Below are positions 36,481 to 47,337 of a DNA stretch of 64,000 bases, piece by piece. Source of the stretch: Sycon ciliatum (lineage: Eukaryota > Porifera > Calcarea > Leucosolenida > Sycettidae); contig NC_088654.1 of assembly GCF_964019385.1 (NCBI RefSeq), positions 12,802,200 to 12,866,199 on the forward strand, in the 5' to 3' direction. Below the pieces are notes generated by a model that did not search any database, was not told the DNA's origin, and saw only the letters and a program-made list of their open reading frames with translations. The position numbers were made by a program, and so were the translations under genes. The stretch's first letter is position 1. The number at the start of each line of letters is the position of its first letter.

Positions 36481-37665
36481 TTACCGCACGTAAGTGCGAC
36501 CTACATTGGAAAGGCTTCCTGTCTGAAGCCTTTTCATACTGGTACTCGATGTTCCAGTTTTGTGACACGAGAATGGCACGAGAATTAGTGTACCGCTGAG
36601 TGTACCGCTATACACGTGGTCGACACGTAGTCGATACGTTGTTGATACTTTTTTGACACGTGACCCCGTCAACGGTCTGCTTTGTGCCAATGCCACTCGG
36701 TAAACGCCGATGTCGCGTACGACAAAGACGACTATCCCGTACGCGAAATAGTTGAGAACTGCATGACGTGGACCTGACGGCAAGGACAACTGCGAGGAGG
36801 CCCCTTTCGGTACCCCTGACGGGAAGGAGAACTGCAGAAGTCGACGAAGTCGAACGAGGAGGCCCCTTTTCCGTACCCCATACTGCAAAGTGCCATTGAT
36901 GGATACCTTTTGCACCTGGAACGACCCCTTAAACGCTGTCGCGGCGACTATCCCGTACGCGAAATAGTTGAAAACTGCTGACGGGGACCTTTTGCACCTG
37001 GAACGGCCCCGTAAACGCTGTCGTGTCGGCGGGGTGAATGTGCAGGGTACTAGGGTGAAAAGAATTGCTGCAAAGACGTCCCCTCTACTAGGCTCTAGGC
37101 CTTTGCCTTTGGAGACATCGTCGGGGAACTGAATGCGCAGGGCGAAAAGAATTGCTGCAAAGACGTCCGCTCTAGGCCTTTGGAGGCATCGTGGGAACTC
37201 CTTCCGGTACTGTACAAACTGCTGACGTGGCCGTGGACATGTACATGGAGAGTCATGGTGGGACTTCATGTACATGGATACATGGTGGGAATTCCTTCCG
37301 CCACCCCCGTACCGCAAAGCCAACGGTGGGGAAGGAGAAGTGCAGACGTGCAGGAAGACGAACGAGGAGGAACCAGGACGAGCGAGCAATGGCAGGACTA
37401 ACTGGACCGTAAGTAATAGCTGAATTGTGCATGACAACTTGACATCCATGCGGCACTCGCCACTTGCCACTGCATATTTCTTGTCCACTAACAATGTCTC
37501 TCCTCTGCCCCCTGTGTGTCCACGGCCCTGTTTCTGAATTGGCCCGATGAATCGAATATCTTCCGCAACTGGAACGGCCCCGTGAACGCTGTCGCGTCGG
37601 CGACTGAATGCGCAGGAGGGAAAATATTGCTGCGAAGACGTCTCCTCTAGACGACGGTAAGGCAC
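36481..37665 (-). repeat. Degenerate repeat block with a long spurious frame
   Basis: Blocks such as GAATTGCTGCAAAGACGTCC, AACGGCCCCGTAAACGCTGT and ATCCCGTACGCGAAATAG recur two to three times. They keep a 394-codon minus frame open, whose translation shows the same repeats (RGDVFAAILF) and resembles no protein. I interpret it as an amplified non-coding repeat. Confidence 0.55.
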
Positions 37666-37704
37666 CCGATTGATATGTTGCCAGTGTGTGCCAGGGTATC
37701 GCGC

Positions 37705-38300
37705 GATGGTGAATGAGGAATGATGAAGGGTACGGTGGGACTGTAGACCTGTTACCTTCTACTAACACGTTATCAGGTGGAGAGTGTCTTGTACTCACGT
37801 TATCAGGTCGAGAGCGTATTGTAGTCACTCTCTCTATTCCTGTACTTCATTATGTTTAACTTCTCCAAAAAATGTAATGGTCTACAGTCGTGTCGGAAGG
37901 GTACGGTGGGACTGTAGACATGTTACCTTCTAACACGTTATCAGGTGGAGAGTGTCTTGTACTCACGTTATCACTATTATCAGGTCGAGAGCGTATTGTA
38001 GTCACTCTCTCTATTCCTGTACTTCATTACGTTTCAGGTGTACGTATAACTTTTCCAAAAAAAATTTAATGGTTCACGTCTTCAGATAGAGAGCGTATTG
38101 CACCCACTGTCTAGTCTCTGTAGTGCATTGAGATTTTGTTGATCGAACATGAAATGGATACACAGACAAAGCCAGGCCAAGTACATGGCGAGATGTCGCC
38201 AGAAGAACGTCTTCAGGTAGAGAGCGTATTGCACCCACTGTCTAGTCGATTTTGTGGATCGCACATGAAATGGATACACAGACAAAGCAGGCCAAGTACA
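37705..38300 (+). repeat. Two tandem duplications, about 185 and 130 bp
   Basis: GAAGGGTACGGTGGGACTGT to ..CTTCATTA.GTTT occurs at about 37727 and 37906. Then GAGAGCGTATTGCACCCACT to CAAAGC.AGGCCAAGTACAT occurs at about 38090 and 38222. Both sets are imperfect and adjacent, suggesting a local minisatellite-like origin. Confidence 0.8.
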
Positions 38301-39511
38301 TGAGAGAGTGGACGATGTGCAGATCGACACGGCCTGCGGGTACTTCATTAAAGTTACCCGTGACATAACTAGGATAAAAGTTAATCACTGCAAAAACATT
38401 GCCAAGTATGTGAGCACTTTGGACTTGACAGAAGAGTGCACGGGCGACGTTGACAAAACATACTGCGGTGACTGTCACTATCATGACAGCAGGGCACATC
38501 GCACGCAGCATCGCAGATCGTGTCGAATTGCGCATCATAATAATTATTGCAAAATTGCTCCTGTGCATGCAAGTGGATTTCATTGCACTTCTCAGTTTGG
38601 GAAATGCTCGATTATGACAATTCTCCGTGTGAGTGCACTAGCCCTGAACAGACATGTAGGTGAACCGTTTGTGGTGTCTCATAGCCTACCTCACAACCTT
38701 CTGCTTTCTTTCTTCATCACTTGTATCTTGCAGGTATATCATCCCGTGACGACCACATTGAAGTCTGAATTTGAAGTGTGAAGATGCTTCAGCAACCACA
38801 TCGTACTTTTCCATTGCTTTCATTGTGCTTCTACTGTGCATGTGTGTAACTTGTGGGGTAAACATGTGATGACATTGTATGCTGGCGACACGGTCAGATG
38901 TTCATGCGTCTAACGTACACCTGCATGTTATGCATTGAAAAGGGTTTGCCACTTGCGATCCTGGGACGAGTATCAGGTCCGCTTTGTCCTATGTGGGCTG
39001 TATCAGATTGCTGTTCACTTCTCTATCTGTTGGATATGTGACTTTCTGCAAGTTTCTGGTGTATGATGGCCACGTCCTTGCTTGTCACTTTGTATGATAT
39101 TACATTCTGTATTCGCTGCTTCCATGGCATGGTCTGCAAACTGCAATCCTTGGGCAAATGTCATGTTTGCTATGTTGTGCTTTGGCCGTCAGCTTGTCTA
39201 CACGCTGTAGTTGAATTATTTTTGTTTCACAACTGACTTCCTCAAGTACGGTGGCCACTGCTTTGCATGGCATTATACATGAAGAATTTCCTGTTTGTGT
39301 CGTGTGCATGTGCGTATGTGTGCGTGGCCACGTGTGTGTGCCGTGTGCATACACATGTTTGTGTATCTGTGTGCGGGGTAGCGAGGCGGGGAGGGCTGGT
39401 ATGTATCAGTGTGTTATTGCAGTTGCATGGCTACATACAGTACATCGCGCGCGTGGTCAACATGTTTACCTTCGGGGTTGGGGTGGGGAGGGAACGGAAA
39501 AAGAGCTGAAA
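38301..39511. other. No recognised gene
   Basis: A 157-codon plus frame (38308-38781) has several Cys/His but matches nothing known and overlaps the end of the tandem repeat. I do not call it a gene. 38782-39511 shows only a GT-rich stretch at about 39295-39375. Confidence 0.4.
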
Positions 39512-39982
39512 TTATCCATATAAAAATCGCTCTGTGAGCGGTTCTGAAAAACCTTTACTGGTACTGCCCCGTCGTAAAAGTAAGAAATTAGAACTGGCCC
39601 ATTGTCCCCCCAAATGCGAACTGATCCACCTAAATCGCGAATGACGGGACCCGAACGCACCAGTAGCACGAGGTTCCTACCTGTGGATGCAGATGGGGAC
39701 GTTGGTCCGGACCATAGGCCATGTACTGTACTAGCGGTAGGCTTCCCTATCAAAATAATAAATTCTACTACTAATACTGGTATACCCTATGATAATTGCC
39801 GTGATCCTGTGCCCTCCCGACCTCGTGCTACTGGTGCGTTCGGGTCCCGTCATTCGCGATTTAGGTGGATCAGTTCGCATTTGGGGGGACAATGGGCCAG
39901 TTCTAATTTCTTACTTTTACGACGGGGCAGTACCAGTAAAGGTTTTTCAGAACCGCTCACAGAGCGATTTTTATATGGATAA
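39512..39982. mobile_element. Foldback element, 160-bp arms, containing a retroposon tail
   Basis: Arms begin TTATCCATATAAAAATCGCT with a hairpin (CGCTC-TGT-GAGCG) and continue through CGTAAAAGTAAGAAATTAG and GATCCACCTAAATCGCGAAT; the right arm is the near-exact complement. The loop holds the CTTCCCTATCAAAATAATAA retroposon end also seen at 32128-32300. Confidence 0.87.
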
Positions 39983-40225
39983 TGTACTTGTAGTACAACG
40001 CGCATGCATGAATGCATACAAAACAATGGCCGCCGAGAGAGAAATTTTCAACATGGAAAAGCCGATTTTTGGATACCTTCCAGAAAGTTGTCAGAGTGAC
40101 AACAACCGGAATCCTGCTCAGTAAGGTATCTAGAGTAGACGTGGCCAATAAAATTGCGGTGCCCAAAAGTCGGAACGAGATTTTTCGAGGAGGCCTTTTT
40201 TCAGGTTTGGCCCAAGGACTAGGTA

Positions 40226-40650
40226 GGTCAGTCTGATTGATTTCTGTGTCTTTTTTTCTTCTCTCTCTCTCTCTCTCTGTATCTGTGTCTATGTCTATTT
40301 CCCTCTATGTCTCTGTCTGAATGTATGTCTGTGTGTCTGATTCTCTCTGTCGGTCTGCCTCTCTACATGTCTGTCCGTCCGTCTGTCTGTGTGTACTACT
40401 CTCCGTCAATATCTCTCTCTGTCTCTCAGTCTGTCTCTCTGTCTGTCTCTGTATATCTTTCTCTGTCTGTCTGTCTGTTTGTGTGTGTGTGTCTCTCTCT
40501 CTCTCTCTCTCTCTCACTCTCTCTATCTTTCTCTCTCTCTCGCTCTCTCTCTCTCCGTCTCTCCGTCTCCTTCTCTCCATTTCTGTCTCTGTCTCTCTGT
40601 CTCTCTCTCTGTCTGTCTCTCTCTGTCTGTCTGTCTGTCTCTCTCCCTAT
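40226..40650. repeat. Imperfect (TCTG)n/(TC)n microsatellite
   Basis: It begins GGTCAGTCTGATTGATTTCT, shared with the start of the CT array at 48472, then runs as interrupted TC and TCTG units. Confidence 0.9.
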
Positions 40651-40659
40651 TGCACGGTC

Positions 40660-40977
40660 TGCCTCTATGCAAATATCTCCTCTCTTCCTTGCTTACCGCC
40701 ATTGGTCTCTCCTCCCACAAAATCTAAAATCTAAAATCCTGCCAATGTTACAATACATTCACACAGCTACTGCAGAATGCAACATACTAGTTGACATCCA
40801 GCCCTGCCCTAGCTCCCCCGCGCTTCTCTTACTTTTCAGTTCCCCTTTCATTCTTTTTCTTTCTCCCCTCTAGCTCTATTACCGCCATGGCTGGCTATCG
40901 CCCACATCACCATTAATAATTTTCATTGGCTAGTGCCACGTGATTGTGAATAAATAATAATAATAATAATACCTAGT
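40660..40977 (+). mobile_element. 5'-truncated LINE 3' end with (TAA)n tail
   Basis: A short non-coding stretch rich in CTCCCC-type motifs ending ATTGTGAATAAATAATAATA, like the 3' end of a non-LTR element. No reverse transcriptase remains. Confidence 0.4.
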
Positions 40978-40999
40978 TAGTATCCAGTTACAGTGGTGG

Positions 41000-41180
41000 A
41001 GAGTTACTCTTACAAGTAACTCGTATCCATATGTCCTTTTCCTTTTTCCTGTTTACTATTGGCTCAATACCCGAGTTTCAAATAATAATGCCAATAGGAG
41101 TAATTTGAAACTCGGATGTTCAGCCATAAATAAATGTAGAAAGGAAAAGGACATAATTATGGAAACGAGTTACTCTTAAC
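41000..41180. mobile_element. Small MITE
   Basis: Inverted ends AAGTAACTCGTATCCATATG, TCCTTTTCC and the complement GGAAAAGGACATAATTATGG, CGAGTTACTCTT. No target duplication could be fixed. 41181-41928 shows no gene. Confidence 0.65.
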
Positions 41181-41928
41181 AATAGGAATAATGGAAAACT
41201 TCATCCAAAGTATAAAATAGAATAGAATATGCATACATGTCTGGCGGAATCACGTGGATCACGAGAATCAGTCCTGTTAGGTGGGGCGGGCTCCATGCCA
41301 TGCCTGTCGGTGCGCTGCCATTGTGCGGACTTCGTCAGCATCTAGCGGCTGGTGGAGGGCAAGTCCATGCCATGATGACCTCTTTTACGGGCAACAAAAC
41401 ACAATTTGCCAAGATGAAGGATGTTAACACAAATGAAGAGAATAATTGTATGAAGAAAGAAAAGAAAAAATAGAAAAAGAAAAAGAACTTCAATAAGCCA
41501 ACCTCTACAATCAGCACTACGGAAGAAAACCAGGCGGAATGCCCAAAACCAACATGGAACAAATCCAATCATAATTCAACTAACTTCAGACAAGAACAAT
41601 ACAAAATCAAAGACCTTTGAATGTGATGTAAACTGCCATTGTCTCTCAGCCACTCACAGGCGGCCCTCAGCCACCGCCAACTCCCGCAGTGCGTTGACTG
41701 GTCGGTGGTAACGTTACGATGATCTAGCTCCGCGAATGCACATAATAGCTGACCGTAACAGTGCAAAGGCAAGGCGACAGCGTACATATTTCGTCATCTC
41801 CGCATACTTCTTTTTCTCTCCCCTGGAAAGCAGACCACACAAACGCTTGATGAAACGCGAGCACTCTGGTGCACAACAACCGGCCGTGGTGAAAACGAGA
41901 GGAGTGAATATACCACCATGATAACAGT

Positions 41929-44000
41929 TCAGTCTGCAAGATCGTTACCAAAGACATCCGAGGCCGGCCTGAAGCGTTCAGTGCCCTCGTCGTTGGCCAA
42001 TCGAAGATACATATCCACTGCAAACTGTGGAGGAGCATTTGGGGCCAAACGAAAGATATGGCCAGCGAGACTGTAGCGCTGCCCTGTGATCATCTCGCTG
42101 ATGGGGACAGCTCCGCAGCGCTTATACAGAGTGTCATTGCTAATTCGTTTAGGGTAACGCATGTCGATGGTGCTCCTTAGCTTGATCCTGCGGAACGAAT
42201 CCATTCGCGCGAGCTCCGACATCGGTAGGCCCCAAGTGCCGCAGTTGTAGGTAAGGACTGGGATGACGTAGGCGTTGTAGAGCCTCAGCCGAAGACCTTC
42301 CCTGATCTGGCGCCTCCAGGTCCAGATCTTGAGGAGTGAGTTGAAGGCGGCGGCGGCCAGTTGACGCCTCCGAGCAGCATCTTCGCGTCACCCAGCAGGG
42401 AGCCTAGTTTGCGGACAGCACGCCACGTTTCTTGGTTCCTATTGGGAAATCGGGCGACGGTGGTATGCTCTTTCTTGGAGGGATTAACGTTCAGGTTCCA
42501 TCTCGCAAGAACTGTTGGAGCGTGTTATTCAACTTCACTGAGAAACGTCTCATCCCGGCTCACAAAATCAACATCATCCGCGTATGCGATATCCAGCGTC
42601 AGGTCATTGTCCACAGCAGGGCGAGATGGCAGCTCCTGTCGTAGGTCCCGGAGAGCAGCCTCCAGGCAAATGGTGAAAAGCACTGGAGAGAGACTGTCCC
42701 CTTGAGGGACTCCGATGTTTGTCTTGAAGGAGCTTTTCGATGCACCTTTCACACGAGGTGCAAGCCAGGTTTCAGTCAACAGTATACGGATCATTCGGAG
42801 CTCACTTTCTTGGAGGAAGGATTCAAGGATCATCATCAGGTCATCGCGGCGGACAGTGTCGAATGCTTTACTCATGTCAATTCCCAATATGTGGATGGAC
42901 GTATTGAATCACTGCGTCATACTGCATAGCCATCTATGGCACCACACCACATCACTTGTGCTGCGGCCACGGCGAAAAGCACTTTGGGATGTAGCCAGGT
43001 ACTGATCAACCGCTGGCTGTATCCTCTTCAGCAAAATCAGGGACAGCGTCTTTCTCAAACCCGAGAGCAGTACGATAGGGCGCGTACTAGTAAGCGGCCC
43101 TAGTGATTTACCGGGCTTCTGCAGCAGTATTAGGGTTCCTCTGCCAACTTCAAGTGGGCCATGTGTCTCAATAGCTCGGTTCAAGATGTCGGAAGTCATC
43201 TCAGCGACAATGGGAGGACTGTACTTGAGTAACTCTCCAGAGAGATGGTCAGGGCATGCCGCTCTCCCGTTATTCAGGCTTTGGAAGGCCCTCCCAACTT
43301 CGGACGATGTGATACGATTGGGGAGAGGGCTGGTGTCACCTAGGAATTGTGGAATGTCAGGGAGGGATTTATCATGGAATTGGCTTTCATAATGCTTGAT
43401 GATGAACGCCTGCTGGTCTGCAGGGTTGATTACGACCCACTGCTTCTCAACATGAATAACAGGCTGGCTGTACGGTTTTCGCTTCAGTAGCTGGACAGCA
43501 CGGAACATCTTTGCCCCACTATCATGCAGTCGCTCCACTTCCTCTGCTTGACGATCCAAGGCTCTCTTGGCATTGTCAGATGCGATATCACGAATTTCAT
43601 GCATTGTGCGATTTCTTTGATTTTTTAGTGACTGTCTTTTCTGGTCATCTCTGCACTCTCCAATCGCCAGGCGAAGATCTTTCTGCTTGCGTGACAGCAA
43701 CTCAATTTCAGGGGAGAAGTCATGGCGGTGATGTTGTCTCTGCTGGGTGCCGGCCAAATCCAGCGCTGATTTGCTGAGGACTTCAGATAAGAATTCCCAG
43801 ACTGCTTGGATGCTGTTGGCTTCTGATGACACCCTGCACTGGACCTGGGATATCATAGTCGTACCAGCCATTCCCGATTGCCGCGATCAGACCTCGCCTT
43901 CTCCTTTGCGACCAAGGCCACATCGTCGAGGCTGCTGGAAAAGGCGAGATCATGCAAGTTGAGGTCTGGGCTCTGCAGTAGCTGAACAACCTCTATTTTG
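41929..44000 (-). pseudogene. Broken LINE, RTE-like reverse transcriptase
   Basis: Three frames in order on the minus strand: 43871-42909 (linker and fingers: VGRGTLILLQKPGKSLGP, RPIVLLSGLRKTL, TSQSAFRRGRST), 42887-42525 (palm: IDMSKAFDTVRRDD, GVPQGDSLSPVLF, IAYADDV), and 42222-41929 (MRYPKRISNDTLYKRCG, RYSLAGHIFRLAP). Frameshifts and a damaged stretch separate them. It is the same lineage as the element at 23043-24086. A GA array lies upstream. Confidence 0.87.
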
Positions 44001-44144
44001 AACTATTACTTGTTCATCTTGCTCTGCTGCGCGAAGTGGCGATTGTCACATCTCTGCGTTCTGGAGTTTTGACATCATGGCGAAGCTTCAAAACGCTAGC
44101 TGCTATTGCTATTCATTTTGCACTTTTGCACTCTTCTTGCTCCT

Positions 44145-44475
<331 letters not shown>

Positions 44476-45041
44476 TTAAGATTGTTTTCGTAGGTGCACA
44501 GCATGATGCTTGAAGTTGAACTTGCTGCTGTTTACCTTAGTAGGTATATACATTATTATGCAGTTGTTGTTTCGTTTTTGCGTTTTTGCGTGTTTTTTTC
44601 TTTTTTTCTTTCTAGAACTTTGAGTTGAAGTTTTTTGAAACACTTGGAAAAAAATATTCATTGTGTTTATTTGCCCGTGAAAGAGGCTGAGTACAGCATG
44701 ATGTTTGTCTCACTGCACAGTTCTAGCATTACAATTATTAGTGTCTCACCCCCCCCCCCTTGCACTCAGTTCTCACTAGACTTCTATTTTGTCACCTTTC
44801 TTCATACACCAAGAGAGTCAGTGCGCTGGACAGCCGGCCGATTGGAGAGTTTGAAGAATTTCATTATCAACGCCAACTTTTCAGATTTTCATATCAATAA
44901 TTATCACAACCTATTATTCTACAAACGAAGTAGCGGTGAGGCATCCTGCAGCTTCATAACTCGAAGAGAATTGGTGAGCACACATGCTCATTCCCTGGGC
45001 ACTGCAAATTCACAACTCATTTCATTTCACAGAATCATTTT

Positions 45042-45069
45042 CAACGTTTCGGCAAATTGCCATCATCAG
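45042..45069 (-). ncRNA. Partial hammerhead ribozyme core
   Basis: Minus strand: CTGATGA (45069-45063), stem II GGC-AATTT-GCC and GAAAC are present, but no pairing stem I or closed stem III is visible. It lies downstream, on the same strand, of the Penelope-like fragment at 46628-46864, where such elements carry their ribozyme. Confidence 0.5.
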
Positions 45070-45700
45070 GATACAATATGAAGTGGAAGTCTGCCAAGGA
45101 GCAGTTATATACACTAATTTGATGTTCTTAGGTGTTGATAATATTTCTATGACTACATATGTTACCTCAGTGCTAGAAATATAACATGTCTTAAATTAAA
45201 ATAGTGAAAGATCACAAGTTTTCACTGACTCATATGCTGGGTGTTGGTAATAAGTTAGCACAGCGCAGATGTCACCAGATAACTTGAGAAATGTCTGAAC
45301 AGGTTTCTCGCAAGCAATTCACGAATGTGACCATGTCAGTGGTTTCCAGTAAATACTGTTGTAGTATCCCTGCCCGACCAATACGGAAGCAGTACGGAAC
45401 TAATACGGAGCTTTGCCTGATGTATATTTAGTGTATCTCCGTATGTAAGCGTACGGCGTCTGCTGCATAAAAGCGGCTGCGCATTTCTGTTTTGATAAAG
45501 AGAAGATGAGATTAGATAGCAACGAAAGATAACTCGAAGAAGTAGTCAACCTCTAGGTGAGCACCGGAGAGATCTTGAATCTTATTTATTTTGCCGCTTC
45601 TTCTTTCACTAATAATTATATCTCAGGTGTGTACCTGAAAGTAGAATAAAAGTAATTCTTGTTGATTTCACCGCGCCTACCACTCGGCTACCCATTACAT

Positions 45701-45721
45701 TGGTGGCAGCGGTGGGATTCG
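45701..45721 (+). other. tRNA-Leu primer-binding site
   Basis: TGGTGGCAGCGGTGGGATTC begins one base after the LTR end and is the complement of a tRNA-Leu 3' end including the added CCA. Confidence 0.82.
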
Positions 45722-46185
45722 TCAACACTATTCCTGGCTAGACCATCTCTCTTTACGTCGCGCAAAGCGATGCTATCGACAATGTGAAGACCACGATTCA
45801 AGACGAGGGGGGAGGTCAATCAGGTCATTTGTCTGACGCCGAGCTAGCCGCTCTGAGTGACCGGCTCAACCAAGATGAAGATAAAACCTGGCTTGCCCTC
45901 CGCCGTAGCTCCAGCCGCCGCCGTGGTTACTAACGCTGATTCTAGGTATGGCATTTTCTTTCCTCTCTTCCTTCAGTCTCCCTGTTCTTTTCAGTCTTCC
46001 TTTATGCGAGTGTGTGAATCCAGTTTAGTTTGGTAGGCGTCTGATCATGGTGAGCCACGGTTTACCCAGCTAACGTGGGACAATGTGTGTGACAACGCCC
46101 CTTATAGTTATAGTGTATTCAGTTCGGTTTTTGAACTCCGATGTTCCTGGCGGGTTGTGCCAGCGTTGTGCAGCAAGAGTGCTGT

Positions 46186-46246
46186 GGGTAGCCGAGTGGC
46201 TCCAGTCTCTCCGGAGGCGTGGGTTCGAATCCCACCGCTGCCACCA
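46186..46246 (+). other. tRNA-Leu-derived sequence beside the inverted LTR
   Basis: GGTAGCCGAGTGG (A box), then CTCCAGTCTCTCCGGAGGCG (anticodon-stem end and variable arm), GGGTTCGAATCCC (T arm, B box), CGCTGCC, and A plus CCA. The anticodon loop is deleted and CCA is present, so this derives from a mature tRNA primer and is not a tRNA gene. Confidence 0.8.
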
Positions 46247-46627
46247 ATGTAATAGGTAGCCGAGTGGTAGGCGCGGTGAAATCAACAATAATTACTTTTA
46301 TTCTACTTTCAGGTACACACCTGAAATATAATCGTTCGTGAAAGAAGAAGCGGCAAAATAAATAACTTTCTCTCCGGTGCTCACCTAGAGGCTGAATCCT
46401 TGTTCTTCGAGTTAGCTTTCATTGCTATCCAATCTAATCTAATCTAATCTAATCTTCATCAAAACAGAAATGTGCAGCCGCTTTTATGCAGCAGACGACG
46501 TACGCTTACATACGGAGATACACTAAATATACATCAGGCAAGCTCCGTATTAGTTCCGTACTGCTTCCGTATTGGTCGGGCAGGGATACTACACCGTCAC
46601 CTAGATAGACAGTGTGGTGTGATTGTT

Positions 46628-46864
46628 TTAGAGTAATGACCATCCAGCACTGGTGTTGATCTCTGGGCCTTTGTTTCTGATCTCCACTGCCTCTCGCAAT
46701 TTGCGGCTTGCCCTGTCACTGGCTCTTGCAACCACAGACATTGCCGAGAAGATGCTGTCCCCGACACCTAGGTTGATCCCTGCATGCTTAGCTCGCATGT
46801 GGTCACCCCATGGCTTATCCACAGTGCGCCTACGAGCTTCACCGTTGTGTTCCTCCAGTCTTGT
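46628..46864 (-). pseudogene. Penelope-like element C-terminal fragment
   Basis: Minus-strand frame: TRLEEHNGEARRRTVDKPW, GDHMRAKHAG, then REAVEIRNKGPEIN and SAGWSLL. The end E-A-x-x-I-R...P.x.N...G...L is the usual close of GIY-YIG domains in Penelope-like elements. The fragment ends exactly where similarity to the secreted-protein duplication begins. Confidence 0.6.
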
Positions 46865-47337
46865 CTCCGTGGACGTGGGCGGGCGTGAGTGTTGTCCTGC
46901 TCATGATCTTGGCAGTTGCCGGATCAGTCAATGGTGACGACTTTGAGTCGTGGAGTCCATTACCCGCCGCTGTGGATCAGTTTGTGGAGGCGACGAAGAC
47001 AATCACCGAAATCTGCCATCTACAAAGATTGATAGTGAGTGACTGCGAATGGTACCAGGGCAAGTTCCGCAAAGTGGTGCGTCGAGGATTCAAACTCTTC
47101 CCTGGTTCATCAGATCACGAGAAAGCGAATCAGTTGTTGGCGCAGGTACAAGTACGTGCAAGACATGTTTCGCCTATGATGCCAGCCAGCAAAAGTGACG
47201 CAGATACCAGGGCCGCCTTGCAGCATGCAACACTTCAGCTTGTCTCGTTCTGTTTTACAAACCTGTCCGTCTGCAAAGTGCCATATATCCTCAACCGTTT
47301 GGATGCGAATTTCCTCGCCCAAGCATTCCGTGGGTAG
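46810..47337 (+). CDS. Small secreted four-Cys protein, member 3 (5' end replaced)
   Basis: Closely related to member 2 from WTWAGVSVVLLMILAVAGSV to the C-terminus (FLAQAFRG), with all four Cys, the CEWYQGKFRKVVRRG block and the NLS sequon kept. The original first nine or ten codons of member 2 are missing: homology begins at about 46866, right at a Penelope-like fragment. The open frame now starts at 46810 inside that fragment and gives a chimeric N-terminus (MAYPQCAYEL). The signal-peptide core survives, so it could still be secreted if this start is used; otherwise it is a pseudogene. No internal stop or frameshift. Confidence 0.6.
   Translation: MAYPQCAYELHRCVPPVLSPWTWAGVSVVLLMILAVAGSVNGDDFESWSPLPAAVDQFVEATKTITEICHLQRLIVSDCEWYQGKFRKVVRRGFKLFPGSSDHEKANQLLAQVQVRARHVSPMMPASKSDADTRAALQHATLQLVSFCFTNLSVCKVPYILNRLDANFLAQAFRG

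Larger units (their letters stand above)
45360..46593. mobile_element. LTR retroelement with inverted LTRs
   Basis: Left LTR 45360-45699 (+) starts TGTAGTATCCCTGCCCGACC and ends CTACCCATTACA. Right LTR 46248-46593 is the same sequence in inverse orientation, roughly 90% alike. Both have TG...CA ends and point inward to a primer-binding site complementary to tRNA-Leu. A short gag-like frame (about 45772-45932) reads DAIDNVKTTIQ, HLSDAELAALSDRLNQDE and then stops. Direct-repeat LTRs would be normal. No target duplication is visible. Confidence 0.82.

Noticed and set aside
36481-37665. 394-codon minus-strand frame
   Set aside because: It is built from internally repeated DNA blocks, with no known domain, no codon pattern of a gene and no splice support. 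Kept only as a repeat.
38308-38781. 157-codon Cys/His-containing frame
   Set aside because: No recognisable domain, partly derived from the preceding tandem repeat, no splice or promoter support.
42820-42850. CTGATGA on the minus strand in the LINE at 42.8 kb (and similar hits at 14757, 16093, 18600, 21486)
   Set aside because: The motif is part of coding or palindromic sequence and no GAA-stem III-UH partner follows.
46070-46288. Minus frame with WWQRWDSNPRLRRDW
   Set aside because: This familiar artefact is the reverse translation of the tRNA-Leu-derived primer-binding sequence, not a protein.
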